64,000 nt of DNA from Sphingobium sp. EP60837 (GTDB taxonomy: Bacteria; Pseudomonadota; Alphaproteobacteria; Sphingomonadales; Sphingomonadaceae), in contig NZ_CP015987.1 of NCBI RefSeq assembly GCF_001658005.1, positions 922,001-986,000 of the forward strand. The letters run 5' to 3'. The translations under genes and the position numbers were made by a program. Under the pieces are notes generated by a model. It was not told the origin of the DNA. It did not search any database and saw nothing but the letters and a program-made list of their open reading frames with translations. Below are positions 8,850 through 17,877 of this stretch, piece after piece; the first letter of the stretch is position 1; each line of letters starts with the position of its first letter.

Positions 8850-10094
8850 ATGAAGGTTTCTAAAAAGCGGTTTGACCCAGCCGAGAAGCGGCAGAAGATC
8901 ATGCGCCATGCAGCCGGTCAGTTCCTACGCCACGGCTATGAAGGCTGCACGATGGATCTCGTAGCGGCCAAGGCCAAGGTCGGGAAACAGGCCATTTACG
9001 AGTTTTTCGAAAGCAAGGAACATCTATTCGCCGAAGTGACCCGTGCGCGGCTCGCCGAATTTCGTATCACCGCACCACGCCGCGATCTGCCAGCCCGCGA
9101 GGCGATCGAGCGGTATCTTATTGAGACCGTCGATAAGGCCGCCGATCCGACCGCCTCAGGCTTGTTGAGATTGAATATACTGATCTTTCGGCAGCACCCG
9201 GCGCTTGCAGCGGAACTGCATGACGGGCGGCGGCGGGGTGCGTCCGAGCTTGCGGCTTACCTCGTCTCTCTGGGAGAGGGGGAGTATGCTTCTCTGCGAG
9301 GCATCGACCCGCTCAATTTTGCAACACGCATGGCGGGCGTGGCGACAGAGGGTGTTCGGCACTTTCTAGGCGTTCCGTGGCAGGGGGAGGAGGAGCGGCA
9401 GGCGTCGGCGCGCTTTTCGGTTCGACTCTTCTTCGATGGCTGTTCGTGCGATGGGGCGCGGCCAGATCTTTCAGCTCACTCGCATGGACCCCTTAGCCCC
9501 GTGCGGCCCTACGCTGTCACGCGGCTTCCCGAGAGCCGGTTCGACGGATTATGCGTGAAGGCGCTGGCGGGCTTTCTTGATCATGGCTTTGACGGCATGA
9601 GCCTTGACTTGCTCGTGGCCGAAACAGGTGTCAGCCGGGCCACCATTTATCGCCAGTTCGGAAATAAGGATGGCCTTTTCCATTATGTTTTGGGCCGGGA
9701 GATTGACCGCCGGGCGGCAGTGACATGGCGTACGCCCCGCGCAAGCGATTTCACCAGCGAATTGGAAGTGTTGGCGGCGGATGTTCTCGCCGAACATCTT
9801 TCTTCGCCCTCCATCGCGATGTACCGCCTCTTGATCAGAGAGGTAAAGCGCGTTCCCGCTTTGGCCGTTGCTTATTATGACAGTCAGATTGATCGTCTGC
9901 GCGAACCTCTTTCAGATATTTTTGCGCGGCATCGAAATATTCGGCCGTGCGAAGGCTGTGTGAGGGCGTTTCACACTCTCGCAACCTTTGGGGTGAGGTT
10001 CCTAACGAGCCCGGCATCGCTCGACAGTGCCGGTATCGCGCAACTTTCGCGCGAAACGGCACGGATCATGGCGCGGCCCATCGCCGTAGATTGA
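8850..10094 (+). CDS. Tandem (double) TetR-family transcriptional regulator
   Basis: A 414-residue protein holding two complete TetR units in one chain. The first DNA-binding domain is at about residues 12-60 (TMDLVAAKAKVGKQAIYEFFESKEHLF) and the second at about 230-280 (SLDLLVAETGVSRATIYRQFGNKDGLF). Each is followed by its own all-helical ligand-type domain, with a linker of about 25 residues near residue 205. Ordinary TetR repressors are about 200 residues and dimerise, so this looks like a covalent pseudo-dimer. It is divergent from the sulfatase gene and convergent with the flavin monooxygenase gene. Its ligand is unknown. The ribosome-binding site is weak. Confidence 0.85.
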   Translation: MKVSKKRFDPAEKRQKIMRHAAGQFLRHGYEGCTMDLVAAKAKVGKQAIYEFFESKEHLFAEVTRARLAEFRITAPRRDLPAREAIERYLIETVDKAADPTASGLLRLNILIFRQHPALAAELHDGRRRGASELAAYLVSLGEGEYASLRGIDPLNFATRMAGVATEGVRHFLGVPWQGEEERQASARFSVRLFFDGCSCDGARPDLSAHSHGPLSPVRPYAVTRLPESRFDGLCVKALAGFLDHGFDGMSLDLLVAETGVSRATIYRQFGNKDGLFHYVLGREIDRRAAVTWRTPRASDFTSELEVLAADVLAEHLSSPSIAMYRLLIREVKRVPALAVAYYDSQIDRLREPLSDIFARHRNIRPCEGCVRAFHTLATFGVRFLTSPASLDSAGIAQLSRETARIMARPIAVD

Positions 10095-10126
10095 AGGCCT
10101 ATGTCTTGACGCGAGTAAATGCAGGA

Positions 10127-10155
10127 GGGGAAGTGCCTATCCGTGGCGCTTCCCC
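10127..10155. terminator. Hairpin between convergent genes
   Basis: An 11-bp stem (GGGGAAGTGCC with GGCGCTTCCCC, one G-T pair) and a 7-base loop lie in the 68-bp gap between two converging genes. There is no T tract, so it may act as a bidirectional transcript-end hairpin. Confidence 0.45.
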
Positions 10156-10162
10156 CACTCCG

Positions 10163-12112
10163 TCAATCGAGGCGATAGTCGCTTTGTACGGGTCCTCGCA
10201 TCTCGTTCCACATATCGACAAGCCGGAAGGGCCAGGGTCCGACGGGGCGGCCCTTGCTGTTCTGATAGTAGCTTTTCGCTTTCGGGTGCGTCCAGATCAT
10301 GTGCTTCATGCGATCATCGATCCGGCGGTTGTGGCGTGCAAAAGCGTCCTGCGTCGGCTCGATGGTGCGGGCGCCATTGGCGATCATATGATCGAGACAC
10401 TCGATCATATAGTGGACCTGGGCTTCGCTGACGATGTTGAGGCCGCCCGCATGGTTCGGCCCCGCATTGGGACCAACTGACATGAAATAATTGGGATAGC
10501 CGGGGATGGTCGTGCCCATATAGGCGCGCTCTTCCTCGTCCGCCCAATCGACTGCCAAGTCATGGTCGCCGCGCCCCTTGATCACAAGATCCTTGACCAG
10601 CTTGCCATGGTTGAACCCAGTGGCGCAGATGATGACGTCGAATTTATATTCCGTGCCATTCTTCATGCGGATGCCGTCCGGCAGGATGTCCGCGATGGGC
10701 GTGTCATCCAGCGTGACATGCGATTGCACTAGCGCGTCGTACCATCCGGCATCCATCACGATCCGTTTTGAAAAGATCGGGAAATCGGGCGTCAGCTTTT
10801 CGATCAGATCGGGCCGAGACGCGAGCTTGTGTCGCATGTGCGACAGCGCATATTGACGCATCCCTTCATTCAGAGCGGATACGGCGATGCCGTCCTCCGG
10901 ATAGTTCGGGTCCTTGACGACATTGGGATAGAGGCCGTCGGCTGCGAACCAGAATACGCGGAAGCGGAACCATTCCTTGTAATGCGGGATATGCCGCAGC
11001 GCCCATTTGACCGCTTCCGGCACTTCCTTGGTGACTTCGGGATTGTTGATCATCCAGTGCTTGGTGCGCATGAAGACGACCATCTCCTCGACCTCGCCGA
11101 CGATGGTCGCCACGATCTGAGCCGAGCTGGCGCCGGTGCCGATGACCGCGACTTTCTTGCCTTTAAGATCGATCCCCTCGTCATAGCCCGCCGAATGCGT
11201 CAAGACCCCACGGAAGCTGTCGATGCCCGGAATGTTCGGCAGGCTCCAACGGTCGGCGGGCCCGAAGGCGTTGAATATGGCATTGGCCCGGATCACGTCG
11301 CGCTCGCCAGTCTTCACATTTTCAACTGTGACGTTCCAGAGCGCGGTCGCTTCATCGAACACCAGGCTAAGCACGCGTGTTTCGAAACGGATATGGCGGC
11401 GCAGGTCATATTTGTCGGCCACGCTGCGGAAATACTCGCGCATGTCGGCGCCGTGCGGATGATAGTGGTTCCATTCCGGACTGATTTCAAAGGAATAGGA
11501 ATAGAAGTGGCTAGGCGTATCGACGCCGACGCCGGGATAGCGGTTCTTCCACCAAGTACCCCCGACCTCCTCATTCTTTTCGATCACCACATGATCATAT
11601 CCGGCCCGTTCCAGTTCGATGCTGGCGAGAAGGCCGGTCAGCCCAGCGCCGATCACCAGCACCTTGAAGCCGGGAGGCGGCGGTGTTCTTTCCGCCTTTT
11701 CCTTGCGAGCAGCTGTACGCTGGAAGCCGCTCTGCTCCAGCACCATGGGGATGAATTCATTTTCGACCGGCTCGCCGACGCTGACGGTCATCATTTTCTG
11801 CATGAGGGCGAGCGGCGGGTCCTCATTCCGCGCCGCGCCGGGCGTGGTGAGCACGTAAAGCAGCTTTTCGCGCAGGTCGTCGATGCAGTCCTGCGGAATC
11901 TGATAGTCCGGATTGGTGTAGGGTGGATGGATGTGGACCTTGAACGTCTCCAGCATGGATTCGTCATGCGTCAGATGAACATAGACCATCAGCAAGGTTT
12001 GGAGGTTCGCTTGCTCCAGAGCGGCCTTAAGTTCCGGGCTGTCCTGCATCGGCAGTTGGCGGACCGGGGCGGTTGATCCGCGTTCGGCGCTATGGTGCTG
12101 CATCGTGCTCAT
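10163..12112 (-). CDS. Flavin-containing Baeyer-Villiger-type monooxygenase (HAPMO-like)
   Basis: A 649-residue FAD/NADPH monooxygenase. A helical N-terminal extension of about 145 residues precedes the FAD motif GAGLTG (155-160); the NADPH-binding motif GTGASS is at 325-330. The extension and length match the 4-hydroxyacetophenone monooxygenase group. The Baeyer-Villiger fingerprint FxGxxxHxxxW appears as FRGVLTHSAGY (300-310), with Tyr for Trp. Such enzymes insert oxygen next to a ketone to give an ester or lactone. AGGAGAGA precedes the ATG. It sits in the catabolic region with sulfatase, glycosidase, SDR and acyl-CoA dehydrogenase genes, consistent with stepwise breakdown of a ketone-bearing substrate, but the substrate is not known. 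Confidence 0.85.
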   Translation of the reverse strand: MSTMQHHSAERGSTAPVRQLPMQDSPELKAALEQANLQTLLMVYVHLTHDESMLETFKVHIHPPYTNPDYQIPQDCIDDLREKLLYVLTTPGAARNEDPPLALMQKMMTVSVGEPVENEFIPMVLEQSGFQRTAARKEKAERTPPPPGFKVLVIGAGLTGLLASIELERAGYDHVVIEKNEEVGGTWWKNRYPGVGVDTPSHFYSYSFEISPEWNHYHPHGADMREYFRSVADKYDLRRHIRFETRVLSLVFDEATALWNVTVENVKTGERDVIRANAIFNAFGPADRWSLPNIPGIDSFRGVLTHSAGYDEGIDLKGKKVAVIGTGASSAQIVATIVGEVEEMVVFMRTKHWMINNPEVTKEVPEAVKWALRHIPHYKEWFRFRVFWFAADGLYPNVVKDPNYPEDGIAVSALNEGMRQYALSHMRHKLASRPDLIEKLTPDFPIFSKRIVMDAGWYDALVQSHVTLDDTPIADILPDGIRMKNGTEYKFDVIICATGFNHGKLVKDLVIKGRGDHDLAVDWADEEERAYMGTTIPGYPNYFMSVGPNAGPNHAGGLNIVSEAQVHYMIECLDHMIANGARTIEPTQDAFARHNRRIDDRMKHMIWTHPKAKSYYQNSKGRPVGPWPFRLVDMWNEMRGPVQSDYRLD

Positions 12113-12272
12113 ATTCTCTCCTAAATATCGGGCGTGTATCGCCGCTATTTTTTTGTCGCTGCGCGTCAGGCGGCGGCCTGCGCTTCACTCTCCATATCCC
12201 GGCATATTTTGCGGAGCCCGCCTCAGGGACGCGTCAGATAATTTCGGCAACATATGCCGTAATTGGCGAGAG

Positions 12273-12749
12273 TCAATTTCTTAGGGCGCGCTTGAGCCGT
12301 ATCACCGCCTCATCGAGTGCGGACAGGAAGCGCGACCGATCCGCCTTCGCAAATGGCGCTGGTCCCCCCAGGCCGTCGCCCACCGCGCCCGCGCGTAAAT
12401 CGGCCATGATGGCCCGCACCGCAACGGCATTGCCGATAGAGGCTGTGGTGAAGGCTTTGCCCGTCGGCGCGATCACTGCGCCGCATCCGGATTTGAGGCA
12501 GCGGTCCGCCAGCAAAATGTCCGTGGTGATGACGATAGAAGCGGCATCGACATGCTCCACGATCCAATCATCCGCGGCGTCGAAGCCGTCGCTCACCACA
12601 TTGCGTGAGATGAGCGGATGCGCCGGCACTCGGATGGGACTGTTGCTGACGACGATGACTGGCACATCATGGCGCCATGCGACTTTATATGTTTCGTCTT
12701 TGACCGGGCAGGCGTCAGCATCAATGAGGATCTGGGGCATGCAAGCCAT
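12273..12749 (-). CDS. YaiI/DUF188 (UPF0178) family protein
   Basis: A 158-residue protein. The segment ILIDADACPVKDE near the N-terminus and the internal block DIVITTDILLADRCL-like (IVITTDILLADRCLK) are the family signature, with PIN-like acidic residues. The C-terminal basic helix (LDEAVIRLKRALR) is also typical. The family fold suggests a nuclease-like domain, but no function is established. A second Met three codons later is an alternative start. It lies just past the promoter region of the monooxygenase gene and on the same strand, and shows no functional link to its neighbours. Confidence 0.88.
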   Translation of the reverse strand: MACMPQILIDADACPVKDETYKVAWRHDVPVIVVSNSPIRVPAHPLISRNVVSDGFDAADDWIVEHVDAASIVITTDILLADRCLKSGCGAVIAPTGKAFTTASIGNAVAVRAIMADLRAGAVGDGLGGPAPFAKADRSRFLSALDEAVIRLKRALRN

Positions 12750-12932
12750 GTAGATGGCGCTGCCGGAAAATGGGAGGGCCTTCTGTCCGGCCGGAGATCC
12801 GTTCAAGAAGCTTATGCCGCAGGTCGCGAATGCGCCATCCTGATCGATGTGTCCATGATGGCTGCGCGTGGATTCTGGATTATGCGGCTACCGGGGGCTA
12901 TTACATGCCAGAAGCGATAAGGCAGGGGCGGG

Positions 12933-14105
12933 ATGATGATGAAGAGGCCGGAGCAGGAAGAAACTTTCACCGATATTCGCGACGGCATCCGCCGCCTCTG
13001 CGCGCAATTTCCGGGGTCTTATTGGCAGCAGCTGGACGCAGAGCGCCGCTACCCGACCGAGTTCGTGGCCGCGCTGGCGCGCGAGGGGTGGTTGTCGATC
13101 CTGATCCCCGAGCAATATGGCGGCTCGGGGCTGGGGCTATGCGCAGCGATCGCCGCGTTGGAAGAGGTGCATCGCTCCGGCTGCAATGGCGGCGCGGCGC
13201 ATGCGCAGATGTACACGATGGGCACGCTCCTGCGTCATGGTTCGGAAGAGCAGAAGGCGCGCTACCTACCAAGGATAGCCTCGGGGGAACTGCGCCTGCA
13301 GGCTTTTGGCGTTACCGAGCCGGCCAGCGGCACCGACACGACCCGCATCCGCACCTTCGCGCGGCGGGAGGGTGGTGACTATGTGGTGAATGGTCAGAAG
13401 ATCTGGATCAGCCGGGCGGAACATTCGGACCTGATGGTCTTGCTCGTCCGCACGACGCCGCGCGAGGAATGCGCCAAGCCCAGCGAGGGCCTCAGCGTGC
13501 TGCTGGTCGATATGCGCGACGCGGTGGGGCATGGTCTGGTGATCCGGCCGATCCGCACCATGCTCAATCACGCCACGACCGAACTGTTCTTCGACGACCT
13601 GCGCGTGCCTGTGGAAAATCTGATCGGCAAAGAAGGGGAGGGGTTCCGCTACATCCTGTCGGGCATGAACGCCGAACGTATCCTTATCGCGTCCGAATGT
13701 ATCGGCGATGCCCGCTTCTTCATCGACCGGGCGAGCGCTTATGCAAAGGACCGTTCCGTCTTTGGGCGGCCCATCGGGCAGAACCAGGGCGTGCAATTTC
13801 CGATCGCGCGCGCCCATGTGCAAACTACCGCCGCAGCCGCGATTGTGGAGAAGGCCGCTGCCTTGTTCGACGCTGGCGCGCAGTCCGGCACTGAAGCCAA
13901 TATGGCGAAGATGCTTGCGTCTGAAGCGTCCTGGTATGCCGCTGACATGTGCCTGCAGACGCATGGCGGTTTCGGTTTCGCCGAAGAATATGACATCGAA
14001 CGCAAGTTCCGCGAAACCCGGCTCTATCAAGTCGCGCCCATCTCCACCAATTTGATCCTCAGCCATGTGGCGACCCACGTGCTGGGGCTGCCGAAAAGCT
14101 TTTAA
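12933..14105 (+). CDS. Acyl-CoA dehydrogenase
   Basis: A 390-residue flavoprotein with the standard three-part layout. The N-terminal helical domain (GGSGLGLCAAIAALEE) comes first, then the middle beta domain with the FAD/substrate signature FGVTEPASGTDT near residue 123, and a C-terminal helical domain with QTHGGFGFAEEYDIERKFRETRLYQVAPIS. It would introduce the alpha-beta double bond in an acyl-CoA and pass electrons to ETF. The start is the first of three ATG codons, after AGGGGCGGG. It stands alone between the DUF188 gene and a TBDR gene. It probably serves the same catabolic cluster, though the acyl chain it uses cannot be deduced. Confidence 0.88.
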   Translation: MMMKRPEQEETFTDIRDGIRRLCAQFPGSYWQQLDAERRYPTEFVAALAREGWLSILIPEQYGGSGLGLCAAIAALEEVHRSGCNGGAAHAQMYTMGTLLRHGSEEQKARYLPRIASGELRLQAFGVTEPASGTDTTRIRTFARREGGDYVVNGQKIWISRAEHSDLMVLLVRTTPREECAKPSEGLSVLLVDMRDAVGHGLVIRPIRTMLNHATTELFFDDLRVPVENLIGKEGEGFRYILSGMNAERILIASECIGDARFFIDRASAYAKDRSVFGRPIGQNQGVQFPIARAHVQTTAAAAIVEKAAALFDAGAQSGTEANMAKMLASEASWYAADMCLQTHGGFGFAEEYDIERKFRETRLYQVAPISTNLILSHVATHVLGLPKSF

Positions 14106-14486
14106 TTGGGCAGCTGGTGGAGGCCCTCCTCTTGTCATGTTCAGCGATTATCAAACTAGGCGACAGACGCTTCGCCAAAATCGCGGCCTGACCTTCCTGC
14201 AGTAGCGATGAACGGCGAGCAGCCGACTCAGTTCTCGACCGGATAGATGCTCCCGCGACGGGATAACCAGTGATGTAATTCCACCAGCGCGCATCAAAGG
14301 GTGGAGGGCGCCGAACGAGGCGCGCTGCTTGGCAAATCGCTACCCTTGGCGCGAAAATAGCTCATAAAGAGTGGCTAAAATGATACACAATTGCGCATTG
14401 CTCGATTGCGAAGATTGTTGCCCTACCCTAGTGTGAAGCATCGACCGCTAGAAAAAAGGCGGCGACCTAATAATTGGGAGGGAATC
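14106..14486. other. Intergenic region without a gene
   Basis: These 381 bp between the acyl-CoA dehydrogenase and TBDR genes contain only short fortuitous frames. The last 100 bp are A/T-richer (AAAATAGCTCATAAAGAGTGGCTAAAA lies near 14352) and probably carry the TBDR promoter and leader. Confidence 0.5.
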
Positions 14487-17030
14487 TTGAACAAGCATTC
14501 CGCACTGCTTTTCGGTACCGTTGCCTCGATCGCGGTGATGGCGACCGCCCCTGCGTCCGCACAGCAAACATCGGGAGACCAACTCGGCGCAACCGCCGAT
14601 ATCATCGTGACGGCGCAACGCCGCGCAGAACGCGCGCAGGATGTGCCGATCGCCATTACGGCTTTTTCGCCCGAGCGCCTTCAGCAGCAAAATATCACGC
14701 AGTCTCAGGATCTTAACGCTAGCGTCCCGTCACTCGTCGTCGGTTCTGCAGGGCAGGGCTCGCGCGATTCCCAGACCTTTACGCTTCGTGGTCAGGGCGC
14801 AACCTTCCAGGCGTCGCCGGGCGTCGTCCTCTATTTGAACGAAGTGCCACTGCCCGCGCCGATCACATTGAGCCAGCAGGGCGGCCCCGGCAACTTCGTC
14901 GATCTTGAGAATCTTCAAGTTCTCGCAGGCCCTCAGGGTACGTTGTTCGGCCGCAACACCACTGGCGGCGCAATCCTGCTCGTTCCGCACAAGCCGACGA
15001 ACAATTTTTCAGGATCCCTGCTTGCCAAATATGGTAATTATGACGCCAAGGAACTTGAAGGCGTTATCAACATTCCGGTGGTCGAGGACGAGCTGCTCGT
15101 CCGCGTCGTCGGCGCTTATCATGATCGCGACGGCTATACTCGTGACGTGATCTGGAACAAGGATCGCGACGACACGCACTGGTATTCGGGCCGCATCGGG
15201 ATCACATTCCGCCCGACCGAACGCATCGAAAATTACCTGATGGCCTATGGCTCTTATTCGCGCTTCAACGGCACCGGCCTTATTCACAAAGGCTTCAATA
15301 TTGACGGAACGGCCGGCCTTGCACAGCTCGGGCTTTGCTCCGATACGCCGCGCCCCTTTACCGCGCCGTGCGATGTTTACCGCGCGGCCACGGCGCAGGC
15401 CGATGCTCTCGGGCCGCGCCAGACGGCGCATGGTGTTGATGATTATCAAAAGACCAAGACCTGGGGTATCACAGATACATTGTCGTTTGACTTCAACGAC
15501 GAACTCGTACTGCGCAACATCATCAGCTATCAGAAGTTCAAGAGCTTTTACCGCTACGACGGCGACGGCACCGTTCTGCAGCAATATGATGTCGATCCCT
15601 ACAAGCTGCCCGCGCCAGGACAGGTCACGCTTCCCGGTGTAGGCACGCCAGTCGCGTACAATAATACATCGCCGATTACGCTGCCGCGCGACGATTACAA
15701 GCAGTTCACCGAAGAGTTCCAGATCCAGGGCACCTATCTGGACAATCGGCTGACCTTCACCGCCGGCGCGTTCTATTATAGCCAGAAGCCCGATGGTGAC
15801 CAGGCTGGCAGTGCGGTCAACTATTGTCCCGCAGCTTTCACTGGCACGCCGATACCGGCGACCTTCAATCCCAACGGCAAGATCGCCACTGCGCCCGCCT
15901 GCGTTGCCAACGCGACGCCGGGCTATGTCGCGACGACGTCGAAGGCGCTCTATGCGCAGGGCACGTTCGATTTCGGCGCGATGACGCCGTCGCTCGACAG
16001 CCTGCGCCTCACGGGCGGTTTCCGCTATACCTGGGATAAGATCAAAGGTTTCTCGCAAAGCTATACGCCGACCCTGACCGGCCAGTTCGTCTGCTCGGCC
16101 GACTCCGCGCTGGTTAACGCGATTTCGGATTGCAACTTCACCGCTTCGTTGAAAAGCAAGGCGGCCACATGGCTGGTCGGGCTCGATTACAAGCCTGTTC
16201 GGGAAGCCATGATCTTCGCGAAGGTCAGCCGAGGCTACAAGGCAGGCGGGTTCAACCCCTATGCCGTCCGCGTGGACACCCGCACCTTCGAGCCGGAAAA
16301 AGTCACCTCCTATGAGGTGGGGTTCAAGTCGGACTTCCGCATCGCCAGCATTCCGACCCGGCTCAATGCCTCCTATTATTATCTGAACTACCAAAATATC
16401 CAGAAGGCGACCGGCGATTTCAATCCCGTAACCTTGGCAAGCGGCGCACGCATCAATGCAGCAAAGGCCCATGTCTCGGGCGTCGAGCTTGACGCGTCCA
16501 TTCGTCCGTGGAAGCCATTGGAGATCGGCGGCAATTTCAGCTACACACGGTTCAAATATACCGAATATAGTCTGATATCGAACGGCTTCCTGGCGGATTG
16601 CTCCGGCGCGGCGCCACCCGCCGGCACGCCCACGGACCTCACCTGCCTTCCGGGTCAGTATGTGGTGCCGTACATCTACAGCTTCCACGTGGCAGTGAAC
16701 CTGCCCATCGCGGAAAAGCTCGGGAACATGTCGTTCTTCGTGAACTATGCGCATAATTCGCCGCAGCATAGCGAAGCGACGGTGGTCGCGCCGCAACAGC
16801 CCGGGGAGAAGCTGGAAGCTTTTGGCTTGCTGAATATGTCGCTTGACTGGAACAACGTCGCAGGCTCGGGCCTGGACGCAGGGGTGTTCGTGACCAACGC
16901 CACCAACAAGCTCTACCGGATCAGCAACACCGACGTGTACCAGGGCGGCTCCTTGCTTTCCTGGGCGACGATCTACGGCGAGCCCCGGATGTATGGGCTC
17001 AAGCTGCGCTATCGCTTCGGCGGGGAGTAA
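14487..17030 (+). CDS. TonB-dependent outer-membrane receptor
   Basis: An 847-residue receptor. The start is best placed at TTG 14487: GGGAGGGAATC lies at ideal spacing and a signal peptide follows at once (MNKHSALLFGTVASIAVMATAPASA). The mature protein begins with a TonB-box-like segment (DIIVTAQRR) and a plug domain to about residue 160 (GPQGTLFGRNTTGGAI). A 22-strand barrel follows, ending in the aromatic C-terminus LKLRYRFGGE. Receptors of this sphingomonad type import scarce organic compounds rather than only siderophores. The monocistronic unit ends in a strong terminator. The substrate may be the one degraded by the upstream genes, by position only. Confidence 0.92.
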   Translation: MNKHSALLFGTVASIAVMATAPASAQQTSGDQLGATADIIVTAQRRAERAQDVPIAITAFSPERLQQQNITQSQDLNASVPSLVVGSAGQGSRDSQTFTLRGQGATFQASPGVVLYLNEVPLPAPITLSQQGGPGNFVDLENLQVLAGPQGTLFGRNTTGGAILLVPHKPTNNFSGSLLAKYGNYDAKELEGVINIPVVEDELLVRVVGAYHDRDGYTRDVIWNKDRDDTHWYSGRIGITFRPTERIENYLMAYGSYSRFNGTGLIHKGFNIDGTAGLAQLGLCSDTPRPFTAPCDVYRAATAQADALGPRQTAHGVDDYQKTKTWGITDTLSFDFNDELVLRNIISYQKFKSFYRYDGDGTVLQQYDVDPYKLPAPGQVTLPGVGTPVAYNNTSPITLPRDDYKQFTEEFQIQGTYLDNRLTFTAGAFYYSQKPDGDQAGSAVNYCPAAFTGTPIPATFNPNGKIATAPACVANATPGYVATTSKALYAQGTFDFGAMTPSLDSLRLTGGFRYTWDKIKGFSQSYTPTLTGQFVCSADSALVNAISDCNFTASLKSKAATWLVGLDYKPVREAMIFAKVSRGYKAGGFNPYAVRVDTRTFEPEKVTSYEVGFKSDFRIASIPTRLNASYYYLNYQNIQKATGDFNPVTLASGARINAAKAHVSGVELDASIRPWKPLEIGGNFSYTRFKYTEYSLISNGFLADCSGAAPPAGTPTDLTCLPGQYVVPYIYSFHVAVNLPIAEKLGNMSFFVNYAHNSPQHSEATVVAPQQPGEKLEAFGLLNMSLDWNNVAGSGLDAGVFVTNATNKLYRISNTDVYQGGSLLSWATIYGEPRMYGLKLRYRFGGE

Positions 17031-17074
17031 GGGAGGCCGGCCTTCTCCCGAAGGCTGAACCTTGAGCAAAGACA

Positions 17075-17120
17075 ATCGGCTGGTCCCGCAAGTGCAATGC
17101 GGGACCAGCCGATCTTTTTT
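17075..17120 (+). terminator. Strong rho-independent terminator after the TBDR gene
   Basis: A perfect 16-bp inverted repeat (17075-17090 with 17098-17113), a 7-base loop and a six-T run at 17115-17120. It lies 45 bp after the TBDR stop codon. Confidence 0.93.
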
Positions 17121-17221
17121 GAGCGGCTATCGCCGGGCGTGGCAATTTAAACGCTTGCGACGCTGCGATAGGCTAACGGGTCGGCTTCACGAAGTTTTGG
17201 GCTTGGTCACCGTGGGCGAGA

Positions 17222-17680
17222 CTACTCACCCGAGTAAGTGACTATGACGGCGTTGTGGCCCGTCTCTTTGGTAATCGCGATAGAAGCCTGCCGGTCTTTG
17301 CCGATCGCCGACATCATCGCCGTTCCTCCTGATAAAAATTCGGAGGTTTTCTTCATCCCTGCCGCTGCAAACCGATCACGATAAAAGGCAACCACCTTGG
17401 CCGCGTCGTCGGTGGTCAGCAGCCGAACTTCGTGGTTGGAGTCATCAGAGGCACTGTTGAGCGATTGGATTTTGGCTCCCGGATAGAGCGGCGCAAAATC
17501 GGGCATCTTGAAGTCAGCCGGTGGCGGTGTCTGGCTCGCAGGACTTGAGATTGGAAGAGCGGGAGCGGCTTGCGGCGTCTCCACCTGGTTGGTGAGCGAT
17601 GGCGTAGCAGTGTCTTGCTTTTTATCGCCCGACCCGCAGGAGGCCAGGATGGTCAATCCGATGAGAAGCAAGAAGCGCAT
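17222..17680 (-). CDS. Small lipoprotein of unknown function
   Basis: A 152-residue protein with a lipoprotein signal and lipobox LASC, the Cys at about residue 15. A Pro/Ala/Thr-rich linker to about residue 60 leads to a compact domain (residues 70-152). That domain begins PLYPGAKIQSLNSASDD and contains AAKVVAFYRDRFAAAGM. The C-terminal domain resembles small periplasmic domains that follow an FYRDRL-type pattern in proteobacterial lipoproteins. The start has GGAGGAGAG upstream. It is a single gene between the TBDR terminator and the PQQ dehydrogenase gene, with no visible functional partner. Confidence 0.72.
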   Translation of the reverse strand: MRFLLLIGLTILASCGSGDKKQDTATPSLTNQVETPQAAPALPISSPASQTPPPADFKMPDFAPLYPGAKIQSLNSASDDSNHEVRLLTTDDAAKVVAFYRDRFAAAGMKKTSEFLSGGTAMMSAIGKDRQASIAITKETGHNAVIVTYSGE

Positions 17681-17877
17681 GCGACTCTCCTCCATGATCG
17701 GCTTAGCCTAAAGCATTCAGGCCGGTTCAAGCAAATTAAGATGCTAAAGCTCTTGTCCTGCGCGACGGAGCGAGCGGGCATGCCGCGGCCAGATGTTCCC
17801 GCTCTATAGCGCGTTCCGCCAGCGATAGCTGATCTGCATCGCTGTTTGTGAGCCTATGCCGGAGCGAAGCGGCCGCT

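Noticed and set aside
10829..12076. Long plus-strand open frame of 415 codons
   Set aside because: It is the complement of the flavin monooxygenase gene; it has His- and Arg-rich composition, no family features and no ribosome-binding site.
15009..17075. Long minus-strand open frame of 688 codons
   Set aside because: It lies wholly opposite the TBDR gene and its composition is that of an antisense shadow.
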